Below, one piece after another: positions 11,726 to 26,352 of a DNA stretch of 64,000 nt; position 1 is the first letter of the stretch; every line of letters starts with the position of its first letter. The translations under genes were made by a program, and so were the position numbers. The notes under the pieces were generated by a model. It did not search any database, was not told where the DNA came from, and saw only the letters and a list, made by a program, of their open reading frames with translations. The stretch covers positions 1,472,483 through 1,536,482 of the forward strand of contig OX030961.1 in the NCBI GenBank assembly GCA_943735955.1, written 5' to 3'. Origin of the DNA: Piscicola geometra. Lineage: Eukaryota; Annelida; Clitellata; Hirudinida; Piscicolidae.

Positions 11726-12168
11726 CTGCACATAAGCTCTCCTCGGAAGTATTCAAAACAAACCAAAACCGATGTTTAAACTCAAACAGAGGCAAACGTA
11801 ATTTAACAATATTTACTAAGAAAAAGTTTAATTTTAGTTTTAAACGTCACGTTTGTAAATATTATTGGAGTCAAAATGGAGTCTGCATGCTTGCTGATGC
11901 TATGGAGTGGAGTCTTCAGTAGGGAGCTATGTTAGAGCTGTTTGAGCGACCAAATGAGGTTCGTTTGCGGTGGCATGGGTGACGGAGCGTCCCTCACTAA
12001 CACCCGAGATCTCGAAGCCAACCAATGCTTTGATATAAGTAAGACATTCCAAATGTAGTCATACATTCATGTAAATGATCTTTTAAATGTTGCAGATACT
12101 TTACTTTTCAGAAAGTTTGACGAGGCTGCAGGGTTTGTGGAAATATCTAAGGAGCCCCAAGGTGTAGG

Positions 12169-12345
12169 TTGAACCCATCTATGTTTCATTGTTGAACCCA
12201 TCTATGTTTCATTGTTGAACCCATCTATGTTTCATTGTTGAACCCATCTATGTTTCATTGTTCAATCCATCTTTCTTTCATTATTCAATCCATCTTTCTT
12301 TCATTTTTCAATCCATCTTTCTTTCATTATTCAATCCATCTTTGT
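12169..12345. repeat. Short tandem repeat upstream of the R-SNARE gene
   Basis: About eight units of 22-23 bp. The first four have the core cccatctatgtttcatt; later units drift to tccatctttctttcatt. It lies 110 bp upstream of the first R-SNARE exon I place. The divergent spacer 11730-12170 between this gene and the kinase shows nothing else. Confidence 0.9.
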
Positions 12346-12456
12346 GGCGTCTTTTATTGCTTTTTCCGAAAGTTTAGTCGTTTGATTTGAAGCATTTACT
12401 TGTCATTTCAATGCAAACTTTGCCGAACAATCGTGTGTAATTGTGAACTCTTCAAG

Positions 12457-13639
12457 ATGCAAATGGGGCATGAGTACTGGAAGCGGGAGAATCACAAATT
12501 ACAAGAAGAGGATCACAAAAACAATAATAATACAAATGAAAAACGAGAGCCTGATGAAAACACTTACGATTATTCAACGATTTACAGCTCTTCCGACGCA
12601 GAAAGCACTTTTTCCAGAGACACGTTTGCAAAAAGTAAAAAAACAAAAAGAAAAAATTTCTTTAGGAGAAAAATTGACGCTCTAATAAGGAAAGCAATGT
12701 GCAAAAGGAGGAACACTTCGAAGATGGCTTCAAGTAAAAAGATGTCTTCAGTCAGAAAAGCAATGGGCAAGAATCCATCGAAACTGAAGAAGGCTGATAC
12801 TAGGTCGCCGGCTGCCAGGTACTCAACACAACATGCACACGAATGCCTTTCCCTTTTATAATCTCTTAACTTTTCAGTTTCGTTAAGCACTTGAACCCGA
12901 TGAAGACCAGCAAGAAGATCGTCAGAAAAACCCGAGAGTCGGATCCTCTCTTGTACAAAACAACCACCGAAAACAGCCAGCTCATGGATGTTAGAAATGA
13001 ACTAATTTCTTAAAACCCTAAATTATATTTACTTTTTTTACAAATATATTTAATATAAGAATAAGAAACCATGATCGGCCTGTGTGAATAAGTGAGTGAG
13101 ACCTCCTCAGATGCTGAGCCTGATGGGCACGATGGTGGAGACGGTGAAGGAGAGGGAGGGCGCCATGACCGAACTCAACGAACAAGCTGGTGCCCATTTC
13201 TCCAATATTGCAACTTGCCCATGCAGATAGAGACATTTATACATTGATTTTAATTTAGTTAAAGTTTGCTGAGTTGAATGTGTGGAACTGACTTGTTTGC
13301 AGAAATATTGAACGAAACGAGTAAAGGCTACGCTGAAACTGTGAAGGAAATCAAGGAAAAGACGATTGCTGATGCGAGCATGAGTGTTAGTAAGTTATCA
13401 TTGTCCAATTTTCAGTTTTAATATGACATTCTTCAATTTATTTCAATCAATCAATCAATCACTAATAATTTGTATAGCGCCCTTTACTAAGCGAACAAAA
13501 GCGCTCAGCCATTTAAGTTATTTTTAATGATTTTTTGTAGATGAAGACGAAGTTATGCTGCTTTTTTGTCATAATAGGCGGGGTGGGAGCTGGATCGTTA
13601 TTTGTGTATTTACAATTGGTACATAGCTCAAAAAAGTGA
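12457..13639 (+). CDS. R-SNARE (VAMP/synaptobrevin-like) membrane protein, five exons
   Basis: Exons 12457-12818, 12878-12989, 13111-13189, 13303-13385 and 13541-13639 join in phase with GT-AG introns of 59-155 nt, giving 244 residues. Exon 1 encodes a hydrophilic, Lys/Arg-rich N-terminal region with no recognised domain. Exon 3 starts MLSLMGTMVETVKEREG and aligns with the R-SNARE heptads, with Arg at the ionic zero layer (KEREG, like LERDQ of synaptobrevin). Exon 4 continues the coil (ILNETSKGYAETVKEIKEK, like QAGASQFETSAAKLKRK). Exon 5 encodes one C-terminal membrane anchor (CCFFVIIGGVGAGSLFVYLQL) and a short Ser-Lys-Lys lumenal tail, as expected for a tail-anchored v-SNARE acting in vesicle fusion. 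The start is the first ATG in frame after a TGA at 12388; cysteines encoded upstream (QCKLCRTIVCNC) could be part of a longer protein. The N-terminal region is about 130 residues before the SNARE motif, longer than in brevins. The link of exons 1-2 to the SNARE exons is phase-compatible but unproven. Confidence 0.78.
13443..13512 (-). mobile_element. Solo L2-like LINE 3' tail in R-SNARE intron 4
   Basis: tcaatcaatcaatcac, then a 50-bp block with tatagcgccc and aaaagcgctcagcc, nearly identical to the 3' end of the LINE at 33455-33520. It is a minimal 5'-truncated insertion filling much of the intron 13386-13540. Confidence 0.9.
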
Positions 13640-13894
13640 CTTTTCAAGATTATCGCAATTCATTTTGTTTTAAATCTTTTTCTTCAAGCACATGGTTGAT
13701 CAATAATTATGTTTAATAAAAGTTAGAAATTGTATGAAAGTTTTCAAACAATTAATTATTTTTTAAAATTTCTTGTTTTACATTTTAAATGATGGCTAAT
13801 TATCTCATTCACTTTTAAAATTAAAATTTTTGTTAAATTCTCAGTTACAACTTTAGGCTTAGTTTATTGAATAAACTTTATTAGTATTTTTTGT

Positions 13895-15625
13895 ATGGAT
13901 ATTTTTTTAAAAATGGTTTTTAAAATTATAAATAAAACCAAAAAGTTCTTCTGTTTTTTCAAACAAGGATTTGTTGAGAAGTCAGAAGTTTCCTTCTTCA
14001 AGAGGTTCCTCTTCTTCCTCCTCTACCGAACCTCCATTGATGAAATGAAAGCAGACGTGATGTACCACTTGTACAACAACAATCTCAAAAAAGCCACCGT
14101 AGCCATTAAGCAAATCGGTTTATTTTCAAGTGATTTGTCGTTTTACCACAAACAATTGGCACTCGATGTAGCCATTTTCAAGAATAATCTGGAAGTAGTC
14201 AACTTTTTATTGAACGAAAACGTCAACGTGAACCATCCATCTTTGCGGAACCGGATGCATGAGTTACCTCTCTCTTTTGCGATGCGTCTGCAGCACTATG
14301 GCATTGTGGATTCGCTGCTGAATGCTGGCAGTGTGGCCGAGCTGCCTGCGTGCCACAAGGAAAAGTTCACTGCTCTGCACTACGCATGCATGGACGGCAG
14401 CCTGGAGTACATGGAGAAGTTGCTGCAGAGAGGTGCTGACCCTAACAGACAAACGGACCTCGGACACAGCGCTCTCTTCTACGCCGTCACCAACCACCAC
14501 AGCGCTCTGGTCTACAGACTGGTGCATGAAGGAGCACGGATCTTGCCTTTGAAAACAAAGCAGAAGTTTCTGAAGGACAAGAACGGAACTTACTACAGCC
14601 TCATCATCGGATGCTTCAATTTCTACCACTCAATCCTGCATCAGTCAAGTCTGTGTGCAAGCTGCTCCAAAAGTGTATCTGAAAGCCCGGAGGCGCCTCA
14701 CTTGAAGTTTGCTCTGAGGAAGGCCCCTCCAGACGACCACAAGACACCACCATTGCAGGACGTCTCATGCTGCAGCCTCAGAAGGCAACTGGCGCAACTC
14801 TCGCAGCAGTTCAGCAGCTGCACGAAGGCTGAGTTGATGGTCGAGATGCACTCGAGGGAGCAGCAGCAGATGGCACTGCGGTTCCAGGAGGCTTTCCAGG
14901 TGGACATTGATGCAATGGACCAAGATGGAGCCTCCATCGTGGTCAGACTTCTTCGCAACAACAACCTCCAAGCCCTTCACAGTGCACTCACTTTCAAACC
15001 ACGCCTCAACAACTTCACACACGTGCACAACTCTCCCCTCTTGGCTGCCCTCCTGCACAGGAATGGCAGACAGGCAGCCTTCCAACTTGCAGCCGCTTCA
15101 GGAAACCACTTCCCACCACCACCTGCTGAGACCACCTCAACTCCCCACCAACCACCCTCCTCCCACTCAAGGGGCAGCAGGCGGAGGGCATGCCTGGGAG
15201 ACCACGTGAAGGAGGTGCAGCAGGAACTACAGAGAAGGGTCTTGGCCAGACTGGCTGACTTGAAGGACGAATTCCTCATCCTCCTCCTCTACCACACCGG
15301 CTTTCCATGCATTCAGATTCCCATTTCGCTGTTCCGCCACCAGGACAACGACCACAAACTCCTGCACTACAGTCCACCTGGAGCCTCCGAGTGGCTGACG
15401 TCTGACGGCAAGAGAGTTAGCTCGAAGGAGGGTGTGGCCAGGGTGATGGCGCTGAAGGGACGCTGCAGGGTGGTCCTGAGACGGGCCCTCTCGGACCACC
15501 TGCAGGGGGCTGTGTTGTCGCATGAGACAGTGCAACGTCTGCCCATCCCTGCACTCCTCCAACACTATCTCCTCCTCCACGACCTCCCCCCTCAAGTCAC
15601 CTCACTCATCGCAGGAGTCGGATGA
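13895..15625 (+). CDS. Ankyrin-repeat SOCS-box (ASB-like) protein
   Basis: A single open frame of 576 codons. Ankyrin repeats are visible at about residues 85-115 (LALDVAIFKNNLEVVNFLL), 157-185 (FTALHYACMDGSLEYMEKLL, GADPN) and 190-216 (SALFYAVTNHHSALVYRLV), with weaker ones around 340-400. The C-terminus has a SOCS-box-like segment at about 520-568: a CRVVLRRAL BC-box-like helix, then LPIPALLQHYLLL, the LP.P..L..YLL signature. Such proteins are usually substrate receptors of cullin-5 ubiquitin ligases through elongin B/C. The first 46 residues are AT-rich and Phe/Lys-rich and do not resemble the rest; the true start may be Met51 or lie in an upstream exon. Residues 405-430 are a Pro/Ser/Thr/His-rich linker. 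From 14040 on the codon use is much more GC-rich than the flanks. The 3' flank 15630-16200 is AT-rich without another convincing gene. Confidence 0.85.
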   Translation: MDIFLKMVFKIINKTKKFFCFFKQGFVEKSEVSFFKRFLFFLLYRTSIDEMKADVMYHLYNNNLKKATVAIKQIGLFSSDLSFYHKQLALDVAIFKNNLEVVNFLLNENVNVNHPSLRNRMHELPLSFAMRLQHYGIVDSLLNAGSVAELPACHKEKFTALHYACMDGSLEYMEKLLQRGADPNRQTDLGHSALFYAVTNHHSALVYRLVHEGARILPLKTKQKFLKDKNGTYYSLIIGCFNFYHSILHQSSLCASCSKSVSESPEAPHLKFALRKAPPDDHKTPPLQDVSCCSLRRQLAQLSQQFSSCTKAELMVEMHSREQQQMALRFQEAFQVDIDAMDQDGASIVVRLLRNNNLQALHSALTFKPRLNNFTHVHNSPLLAALLHRNGRQAAFQLAAASGNHFPPPPAETTSTPHQPPSSHSRGSRRRACLGDHVKEVQQELQRRVLARLADLKDEFLILLLYHTGFPCIQIPISLFRHQDNDHKLLHYSPPGASEWLTSDGKRVSSKEGVARVMALKGRCRVVLRRALSDHLQGAVLSHETVQRLPIPALLQHYLLLHDLPPQVTSLIAGVG

Positions 15626-15953
15626 TTATGATGATGATCTTCTTCCGCCATTTAACTTTTGTACAGCTTCTGCTTTCCCGCTTTTATCAAATAGTTCTCC
15701 CTCTTTCTCAACAGACATTCTAAACTTTTATCGAATTTTTTAAAGAATTTTTTTTGAATTATAGTTTAAGCCCCATTGTAATGAGGAAACTTTCAAATCA
15801 TTTAAATTCTTCACACTTTTCATCTTTACATGTTTGTGTAAAGAATCGAAGATAAATTCTCATGAAGTAATTTGATCAAGGTGCTTGACAAAAATGTATA
15901 AGAAGGTTTTAGAATATTCTTTTCAAGAAATATCTAAATAATTCATCATCATT

Positions 15954-16175
15954 TTAGTGATAAAGTTCTCGCATGTACAAATACAGAGCATCAAAATGAT
16001 TCCTGGGAGCAGGAGGCGTTATGTACAATATTGAACGCTTTCGTACGTCAAACAATCGTCGAATAACTCTTGAAGGTGCTTTCAAAACCAAAGCACAGAA
16101 TACAGCTAGTGTAAACTCTGAATGTCCGATGCAACAGTTGTCTCCGATGCAATAGTTGGTCTTCGAAGGCTCCAA
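15954..16175 (-). other. Unrecognised short open frame
   Basis: A 73-codon frame ending in FDALYLYMRELYH. No family is recognised and no splice context supports it. It could be a transposon fossil or chance. Confidence 0.15.
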
Positions 16176-16215
16176 TGAAATGCATTAAACGAGAAACATT
16201 TAACTAATTAATGTT

Positions 16216-16272
16216 TCATAATATGATGATGATGATGATGATGAGATGATGAAGATGATGATGATGAGATGG
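16216..16272. repeat. (ATG)n microsatellite
   Basis: About 55 bp of gatgatgat with interruptions. The surrounding 16200-16580 is AT-rich with no gene seen. Confidence 0.9.
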
Positions 16273-16580
16273 AATGTTTCACAATACACTTTGATGACTT
16301 TACAAGACGACTCTCAAAGGGAATGGGCGTTTGAATTTTTCGTTCGTGCTTTTCAGTCCGTTAACTTTCGTTTCCGTTAAAAATATAAAGGAAAGGAATT
16401 CTCCTAATTTTTTAACGATAGGAAAATTTTTCCATTGATTTCCATTAATTTTTGTTAATTAAACAAATTAAAATAATATTTTATTGTTAATTTTGCGAAT
16501 ATTTTATTCCTTGAACTAAATTTATATCTTTTTAAACTCTTTATCTTCGGTTTCTTTAAATCTTAGTTTGAAAAGAATAA

Positions 16581-16778
16581 ATGGAAAAATTCTTTGAAAT
16601 GCAGTCAAAAGCCACTCCTCGCAAGGTTGGTCGGGGCAGTATTTTTTATTCCAGCATGCACAACACCTTCCGGTTCAGTGCTTCAAGCAGCATTCTTACT
16701 CAACAGAGCGAACCTCTAAACCCCGATACAATTAATTTTTTTCCCATGAAAAAAAGAAAAAAACGAGAAGATTTATAA
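16581..16778 (+). CDS. Small hypothetical protein (65 residues)
   Basis: An ATG-initiated frame of 65 codons ending in a basic KKRKKRE tail. It is hydrophilic and Ser/Thr-rich with no recognised domain. It lies between the ASB and Pax genes, in a gap with no repeats. It could be a real short gene, a first exon, or chance. Confidence 0.25.
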   Translation: MEKFFEMQSKATPRKVGRGSIFYSSMHNTFRFSASSSILTQQSEPLNPDTINFFPMKKRKKREDL

Positions 16779-16944
16779 TATTGACTTAGAAAGATAATAT
16801 TCAATTATCTAAAATAAATAATGTATTTTCTGTTTATAATACAAATTTCATTAAAAAAACCTATTCTGAACTTTAATGTTCCAATAATAGAGTTCATACT
16901 GTTGTTTTCATTATACATTTTTGTTAAATGAGGAGAAATAGACG

Positions 16945-17133
16945 TTAAAAAGTATTGGCTAAATTTTTTGTATTGCAGCGGAAACAAACGGTTGGACTAA
17001 AACCTCCTTTCGCCCATGCTAACTCTTGAAAAACCCTATAATGCCGTTCTCTCGATCTTTGCGAATCTGTTTTAGTATTAACTTTATATTTAAAAGGTAC
17101 ACGCTTTGCTGAAAGTCGTCTTGTAAAACCCAT
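16945..17133 (-). other. Unrecognised short open frame 3' of Pax
   Basis: A 62-codon minus-strand frame rich in Arg/Lys, with SPTVCFRCN near its end. It begins just after the Pax stop on the same strand. A possible acceptor (ctttcag) occurs inside it at about 17110, so it could be an exon of an unrecognised gene. No homology recognised. Confidence 0.2.
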
Positions 17134-17141
17134 TCATCTCA

Positions 17142-17202
17142 CATACACACACAAGGAATAGTTGGAACTCAGGGCATCTTACACACAAGGAATAGTTGGA
17201 AC

Positions 17203-17208
<6 letters not shown>
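17142..17208. repeat. Direct duplication
   Basis: Two copies of acacaaggaatagttggaact spaced about 37 bp apart, just beyond the Pax stop codon. Confidence 0.85.
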
Positions 17209-20779
<3,571 letters not shown>

Positions 20780-21269
20780 CTTGCCTCGACAGCTTCAAGT
20801 CTCCACAAGCAGCAGCACAACAGAAGTCACGTCAACCTTCATGCATGGACCCAAGTGTGCCAGAAGATGGACGCCACCTCGAGCCACTTGAGCCGCTGAA
20901 ACTAAGAACGAACAATCGAGTTCGCCCTGGCAGGTTGTGGCAACCGTTGAGTCGTTTAACACTCGCTCGTGCCAGTGGCTGCTTGCAGTCAACTTCACAG
21001 CTTCACACCACGAAAACACTGCAAATTTAAAAGCCTCTTACCAGCTCTCCATCGTTCCATCTTATATATGGTGAATCATTCACACGCACACGCACTAACA
21101 CACGCACACTAAGCTTATGACATTTTCCCTTTTTCCAGATTTTAATTTTCGGATAATTTAAATAATGAGAAATAGTGTCAGTATAAGGTATTTAATACTT
21201 TTTTGTCTTTTCATTATAAAAACCACACCCCGAACACCGAATGAAAAATTTTATTGAAGTGTGGTATAA

Positions 21270-21990
21270 ATGAAAGGACAAAATGTTAGTTCTTTGAATA
21301 TCATTAATTCGTTTTTAAATATTGGAACTAATTTAAGATCATTTAAATCAGAAAGAGTTTTGGAACAACTATCTGAACAAGGTGTTTTCATTCCAACACC
21401 AACTCAATCTGCAATACACAAGGCAATCTAGAAGGCATCTGTTGGAGTCACAGGAAACACAGCAGAACTTTGAAGAAACTCTTAGAAAAAAAATTGGGCT
21501 CTGCACTTTGACAGTGAAAAAATTAACAAAAAAGTTGTTTTAAAAAATCAGCATCGTGATGTTCATCTAGCAGCAATAACTCTTAGTGATGGAAAAGCTT
21601 CAATAATATGGAATAACTTAAGTGTTAGAACAGTATCAGTTGTGGGAAAACTGATTTAATCTGTGATACTACAAAGGTCAATACTGGAATAAAGAATTGA
21701 GTTCTAATCCAAAAAAAATCGAAGAGGATGCCAACATCATGTTTCATATTTAGTCCTAAGGCATTCAATCGACCGCAATCTTGGCGGAAAGACGACTTCT
21801 CCTAACTTATTCTATGACTTTGTTAAAGAACTCAGTGGAAACTATGAAATTCTTAAAAAAGACTTCTAACAACGTAATGTAAAAGGAAAATGTAAAAACA
21901 TTAAACGGCTCTACGAAATGAAGTTTTTATATGAATTGGGAATAGCATTCCGATGGATGATTTCCTTTCATTAATTTAAAATCTTACCTA
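21270..21990 (+). pseudogene. Decayed transposon-type ORF, family not named
   Basis: Segments in shifting frames read SEQGVFIPTPTQSAIH, then HRDVHLAAITLSDGKAS, CDTTKVNTG, CQHHV, HSIDRNLGGKTTSPNLFYDF and KRLYEMKFLYELGIAFRW, interrupted by stops and indels. A C(D)TTxxNTG block followed by a CQHH block with partner distance looks like a DDE-type transposase core. I recognise the pattern as transposon-like but cannot name the superfamily. Plus strand, no detectable termini. Confidence 0.55.
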
Positions 21991-22200
21991 AGGGGGAACT
22001 CTAGAGCACTATATCCTCTAATTATTTTTCTTCTACTTCTGGATCGACGAGAACTGCTTGCTGAAATTTATGAATTGATTTGGGGAGCTTGGTTTGATGT
22101 TAGGTTCATTTTTATAATGATAACAATTGTGAAAAATAAGAAAAACGTTTAAAAAACTCTAAAAAAGCATTAAAATGTTTAAGAAACAGTGGAATCAAAC

Positions 22201-23232
22201 CAGGGGCGGCGATCTGCGGAAAATCTTGGGGGTGTCCTCTCCAGGGTTGGAACCAAAGGACCGTTATCGACCAATACAGTAAAAGCAATACTATTTAGTA
22301 TTGTTTACTGTAGTGCAAATTATTTTTGTATCAGCTATTAAAATTGGTATCACTAAACATTAAAAAAAATTTTGATACTCAATAAGAATACTTTTCTATT
22401 GCCATTATGAGCGATTTGAAGAAAAACAATAGCGATTTTAGTACCCTTTATTATTTGTCGTCTATATAAATTCAATTACAACTAGCCATCAACCCATCAA
22501 TTATATTTTATAAGATCTTGTTTTCCATTCATTTCTGAGTACAATAGTGTAAAAAATTACAAATAGATTTAAATTTGCCAAAGTTATAAACAAATATACA
22601 TTGGGAGATTTTTTTGGCCCACAGTGTATATTTAGAATCTAAATATACATTGTGGGCCATTTAGATAACATAAAATACCCTCTCTGCTTGTCCTCCTGCC
22701 CTCACCAAGTCTTAAGACGCTGCAAAGCACTAAAAGATTGTTCTGCTGTACATGACGTTATTGGACACACAAGCATCAACCTGATCAATCTTTAAGCCTA
22801 AAGCAACAGATTTCTGACTTCCGTGATCATAGCTTGCATTACTCTTTGCGTTTGTGCTATAGTTCATTCTTGTCTTTAAACATAGTTAACTGTGAACAAA
22901 GACCAGTTTCATTTAACTTACGATACTGCTTGCAAATATCATGGTTCACTTCACCAGTTAGCAAAATTGTCTCCAGCTTCAAGTAGGAACGCAAACCAGG
23001 AGAATCTCGATTAAACCTTTCTGTGAGTTGCATGATTGCAATGTCTATGACAGCGTAATATGCTGCTCGATAATGTTCCTCTGGTGTTGTTGCTACATAA
23101 GCTGGGCCCAGCCCACAATACTTTTGTGGCAGCTTTCGCACCCGAGGTATAGCAATCGGCTCGAAATCAAATGCCAAAACCATACTGTTGACATCTCTGA
23201 CCCCAGGACCCCCCCCAGGATCGCCGCCCATG
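22201..23232 (-). mobile_element. hAT transposon with perfect 8-bp TSD
   Basis: Left end caggggcggcgatctgc (22201). Right end, inverted, catgggcggcgatcctgg (to 23232). The target duplication aatcaaac is at 22193-22200 and 23233-23240. The element encodes transposase on the minus strand. A 21-bp-arm palindrome lies at 22616-22658. Members of the family also lie at 35439-35580 and about 43066-45540. Confidence 0.95.
22857..23231 (-). pseudogene. hAT transposase fragment (ZMYM1-type)
   Basis: A 124-codon frame reading through the inverted terminus, then KLPQKYCGLG, TPEEHYRAAYYAVIDIAIMQ, LTERF and YLKLETILL. This is the block that precedes the hATC domain in ZMYM1-like hAT transposases. The missing C-terminus is represented in the sister copy at 43906-44124. 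Truncated, so inactive. Confidence 0.75.
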
Positions 23233-23299
23233 AATCAAACACAAAGAAATAGCATTGTCAATTTTAAAGACAAAAAATGAATCCATAAAGGAGAGAAAA

Positions 23300-24205
23300 T
23301 GCAATTGTCACACATCTTTCTCAAGCCAGTTACTCAAGCAAATCAATCAATCAAATAGATTTCTATGGCGCTCTTTCCTCAACAAACAAGTTTTTCTACA
23401 CAGTTTAGATCTAAAGAGGCTCTTTTCTTTGCTAACAATGTGTCCTGACAAGCTGAATAGACGTTCACAATGAATTGTACTTGCAGGAGATGACAAGTAC
23501 TTTCTTGCCAGTTTCGCAAGAGCGGGATATGCTCCTTCGCGTTGTTGCCACCAAACAAGAGGACAACTCTTAAAGCCTACCTCAGATTCTTTTCTATAAC
23601 GTTGAATTATTGACCATTGAGGTATCTTCATTTTCAGAATCTGAAGTTACATATGCTGGTAGTCGCTTGTTTGGTGAAGGCTGTATAGTTTTCTTATATT
23701 CTTAAAGTTTCTCTACTTCCATTTTTTGAAGACTTTGGAATCGGGGTCTAATGATGTGGCAATTCTCAACCATTGGATATTCTGATTATTTATTCTCTGT
23801 TCCAATTTGGAAAGAAATTTTGTGTGTGAAACGAATGACATAAGCTGGATTATCTTTTGAAGTGCTTATTTTTTGTGTAAAGTGACAAATTGCAAGTAAC
23901 ACTATTGTAACTATTGACCATGTAAAGTAATTTTCACCGCCTGTTGTGAATCTAGAAGGAAGGAAAAGTTTTTTGATGAAATGCACTTTTCCCTATTCGT
24001 TTTTTTACAGTAAATTAAGAGTGTTTGTGTTCACTTGCTGACAATGTAGGCAACAGTTTAATTTTGATAAATTTAAATGAATTTAAATTTTTAAATGCGT
24101 TAATTTTTTGAAAATTTGTTAAAACATTTGATGGCTTCAAAATTTTAAACTGGCGTTAATTGCTAAACGCAATAATCATAAGTTAACTTAGATTAAAGCA
24201 CAGCT
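23300..24205 (-). mobile_element. ZBED-like hAT remnant, copy 2
   Basis: The minus-strand frame 23347-23631 contains CPLVWWQQREGAYPALAKLA, then RKYLSSPAST and ERLFSLSGHIVS, a clear hATC domain. 23786-23986 carries the upstream segment (AYVIRFTHKISFQ). It is colinear with copy 1 at 7190-9400 but lacks that copy's SINE and nested hAT. The ends are weakly defined. Confidence 0.8.
23340..23382 (-). mobile_element. Tiny L2-like LINE 3' tail insertion
   Basis: aatcaatcaatcaaatagat followed by ttctatggcgctctttcctc, the L2-like 3' tail. It interrupts a stretch that is continuous in copy 1 at about 7240. Confidence 0.8.
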
Positions 24206-24269
24206 TTAGTTTTTACATAATAAACTCCTCTTTCAAAAATATCCGATTATAAGGTTTCTAGAATGTCAT

Positions 24270-24600
24270 AAGTCTAATGCACACATACACACGCACACAT
24301 ACATATATGCACACGCACAATACATATATACACACGCACATGAACACATGTGATTGTAAGGGTTAATAATTAAAAGTTTATGTGTCAAAAAATGTTTTTT
24401 ATTTGTTTTTTTACAAATATTTTTGTATGTGATTTTGTATTTGTTTTGTCTGTGTGTATGCATGTGTGTTTGCATAGGTCTTATGTGTATTTTTATGTGT
24501 TTATACGATTGCTTGAATGTCCGTTTGTATGGGTGTGTAATATGCACTCTGTCCATGTTTGTATGTATGTTTGTACGTGTGTGTGCCTGGATTCTGAAGA
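24270..24600. repeat. Degenerate TG/CA-rich low-complexity tract
   Basis: Cryptic acacac and tgtatg repeats on both sides of an AT-rich centre. Cys/Val/Tyr-rich open frames here are not supported as genes. Confidence 0.7.
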
Positions 24601-24627
24601 ATGCGACTCACTCACGTGTTGATGGAG

Positions 24628-24830
24628 GAGGTGATGATGATGATCACGACGATGAAAATAATGACGATGATGATGATGATTGATGATGGTGATGATGATT
24701 GCGATGACGAGGATGATGTAGATGATGAAGATAATGACGATGATAATGATGATTGATGATGATGGTGATGATGATGGCGATGACGAGGATGATGATGATG
24801 ATTACGATGATGATGGTGAAAATGATGATG
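24628..24830. repeat. (GAT)n microsatellite, duplicated
   Basis: gatgat arrays with gac variants. The block gatgaaaataatgacgatga recurs near 24723 as gatgaagataatgacgatga, so the array grew by segment duplication. Confidence 0.9.
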
Positions 24831-25021
24831 GCAACAATACGAATGATGAGACGGGCACAGACATATGCAGGAACCCTTCAGCCTCCTTCCCTGCCTTCTT
24901 GTCTCTACTCCTCCTTTCTTTCCTTTTTAATATTTGCTTCATGTTTTTTATATTCTTCTTCTTCTATTATGATATTTTCATTTCTTTATTTTATTTCTTG
25001 TCTCTTTCTTTTCGCCTCTTT

Positions 25022-25110
25022 CCACCCTGCAACAGTGGCAGCAACAGAGGCAACAGTGGCAGCAACAGAGGCAACAGCAGCAACAGTGGCAGCAACAGCA
25101 GCCTCTTCTT
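25022..25110. repeat. Short caacagtggcag tandem repeat
   Basis: A few units built on agtggcagcaacagaggcaa. No gene context recognised. Confidence 0.85.
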
Positions 25111-25203
25111 AATCAGTCCTAATGCACAGCAGCATTTTTCACTTCATTAAATGCGCATCATCTCCTTAATTGCGTCTGCAACACTGTCCCTCTAATGATG
25201 ATC

Positions 25204-25806
25204 CTTTATCCATCCATCCATTCATTCATCCATCCATTCATCCATCCATTCATCCATCCATTCATCCATCCATTCATCCATCCATTCATCCATCCATTCA
25301 TCCATCCATTCATCCATCCATTCATCCATCCATTCATCCATCCATTCATCCATCCATTCATCCATCCATTCATCCATCCATTCATCCATCCATTCATCCA
25401 TTCATCCATTCATCCATCCATTCATCCATCCATTCATCCATCCATTCATCCATCCATTCATCCATCCATTCATCCATCCATTCATCCATCCATTCATCCA
25501 TCCATTCATCCATCCATTCATCAATCCATTCATCCATCCATTCATCCATCCATCCATTCATCCATCCATTCATCCATCCATTCATCCATCCATTCATCCA
25601 TCCATTCATCCATCCATTCATCCATCCATTCATCCATCCATTCATCCATCCATTCATCCATCCATTCATCCATTCATCCATCCATTCATCCATCCATTTA
25701 TTCATCCATCCATTTATTCATCCATCCATTCATCCATCTATTTGTTCACTCAATCATTCATTCATCCATCTATTTATTCACTCAATCATCCATTCATCCA
25801 TCTATC
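25204..25806. repeat. (CCATCCATTCAT)n satellite
   Basis: About 600 bp of a 12-bp higher-order unit composed of catc tetranucleotides with one cattcat variant per unit, decaying at the 3' end. The SIHP repeat frames across it are artefacts. Confidence 0.97.
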
Positions 25807-25934
25807 CCTTCTTCGTCATCCCTTAAATTCCATAAAATAAAGTTTAAAATTAATCTTCATTTCACCATCATCATCACAATCACCCTCATCATCACACTCA
25901 TCATCACAACCACCCTCGTCATCATAATCATCAC

Positions 25935-26004
25935 CACAAAGATGTCACGTGCCGGCAACTTAATATGGCGACGGCGTTGGACACCTGAGATTCTAATGAA
26001 GAAA
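25935..26004 (-). other. Exon-like island
   Basis: The minus strand has an acceptor-like ttcactgtag, then 70 nt that stay open as [20 protein letters not shown] and IFV, then a donor-like gtgatg running into a simple repeat. No homology recognised. The layout is like the Pax exons, but nothing proves it is expressed. Confidence 0.25.
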
Positions 26005-26032
26005 CTACAGTGAAACAAGGAAGAGAAAAGAA

Positions 26033-26066
<34 letters not shown>

Positions 26067-26265
26067 GGAGGATTATGGAGAAAGAATTTAACTTTTTATT
26101 GCGTATTTTCGATTTATTGTTTAATCCCCGTCTTCAGCATCACTTTTAGCATCATCATCACCACTTGTGGATCATTCTCAGCACGACTAGTATCACCACC
26201 TTAATTACTAGTATCATCATCACCACGACTACTATCATCAGCATCATCATGAGGATCGTCAGAAC

Positions 26266-26352
26266 GAAGATCACAACCAGGAGCATCCTCATCAGCAAGA
26301 GTCAGCAAGGCGTATGCAAAGCTGACACGCTCTGTCGCTCTTGCCTCCTGCA
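26266..26352 (-). other. Exon-like island
   Basis: The minus strand has an acceptor-like gtgtgcag, then 87 nt reading QEARATERVSFAYALLTLAD and EDAPGCDL, then gttctg. High GC against a (CAT)n background. Function unknown. Confidence 0.28.

Noticed and set aside
14264..15595. Several antisense frames over the ankyrin/SOCS gene
   Set aside because: Shadows of GC-rich codons; the sense frame has domain motifs.
20795..21019. Protein-coding upstream exon of Pax at 20795-21019
   Set aside because: The frame MFSWCEAV.. stops before the donor and does not join in phase; the ATG at 20779 does. The region is more likely 5' UTR.
25170..26013. SIHP/FIHP repeat proteins of 218 and 272 residues
   Set aside because: 12-bp satellite whose unit is divisible by three, open in every frame.
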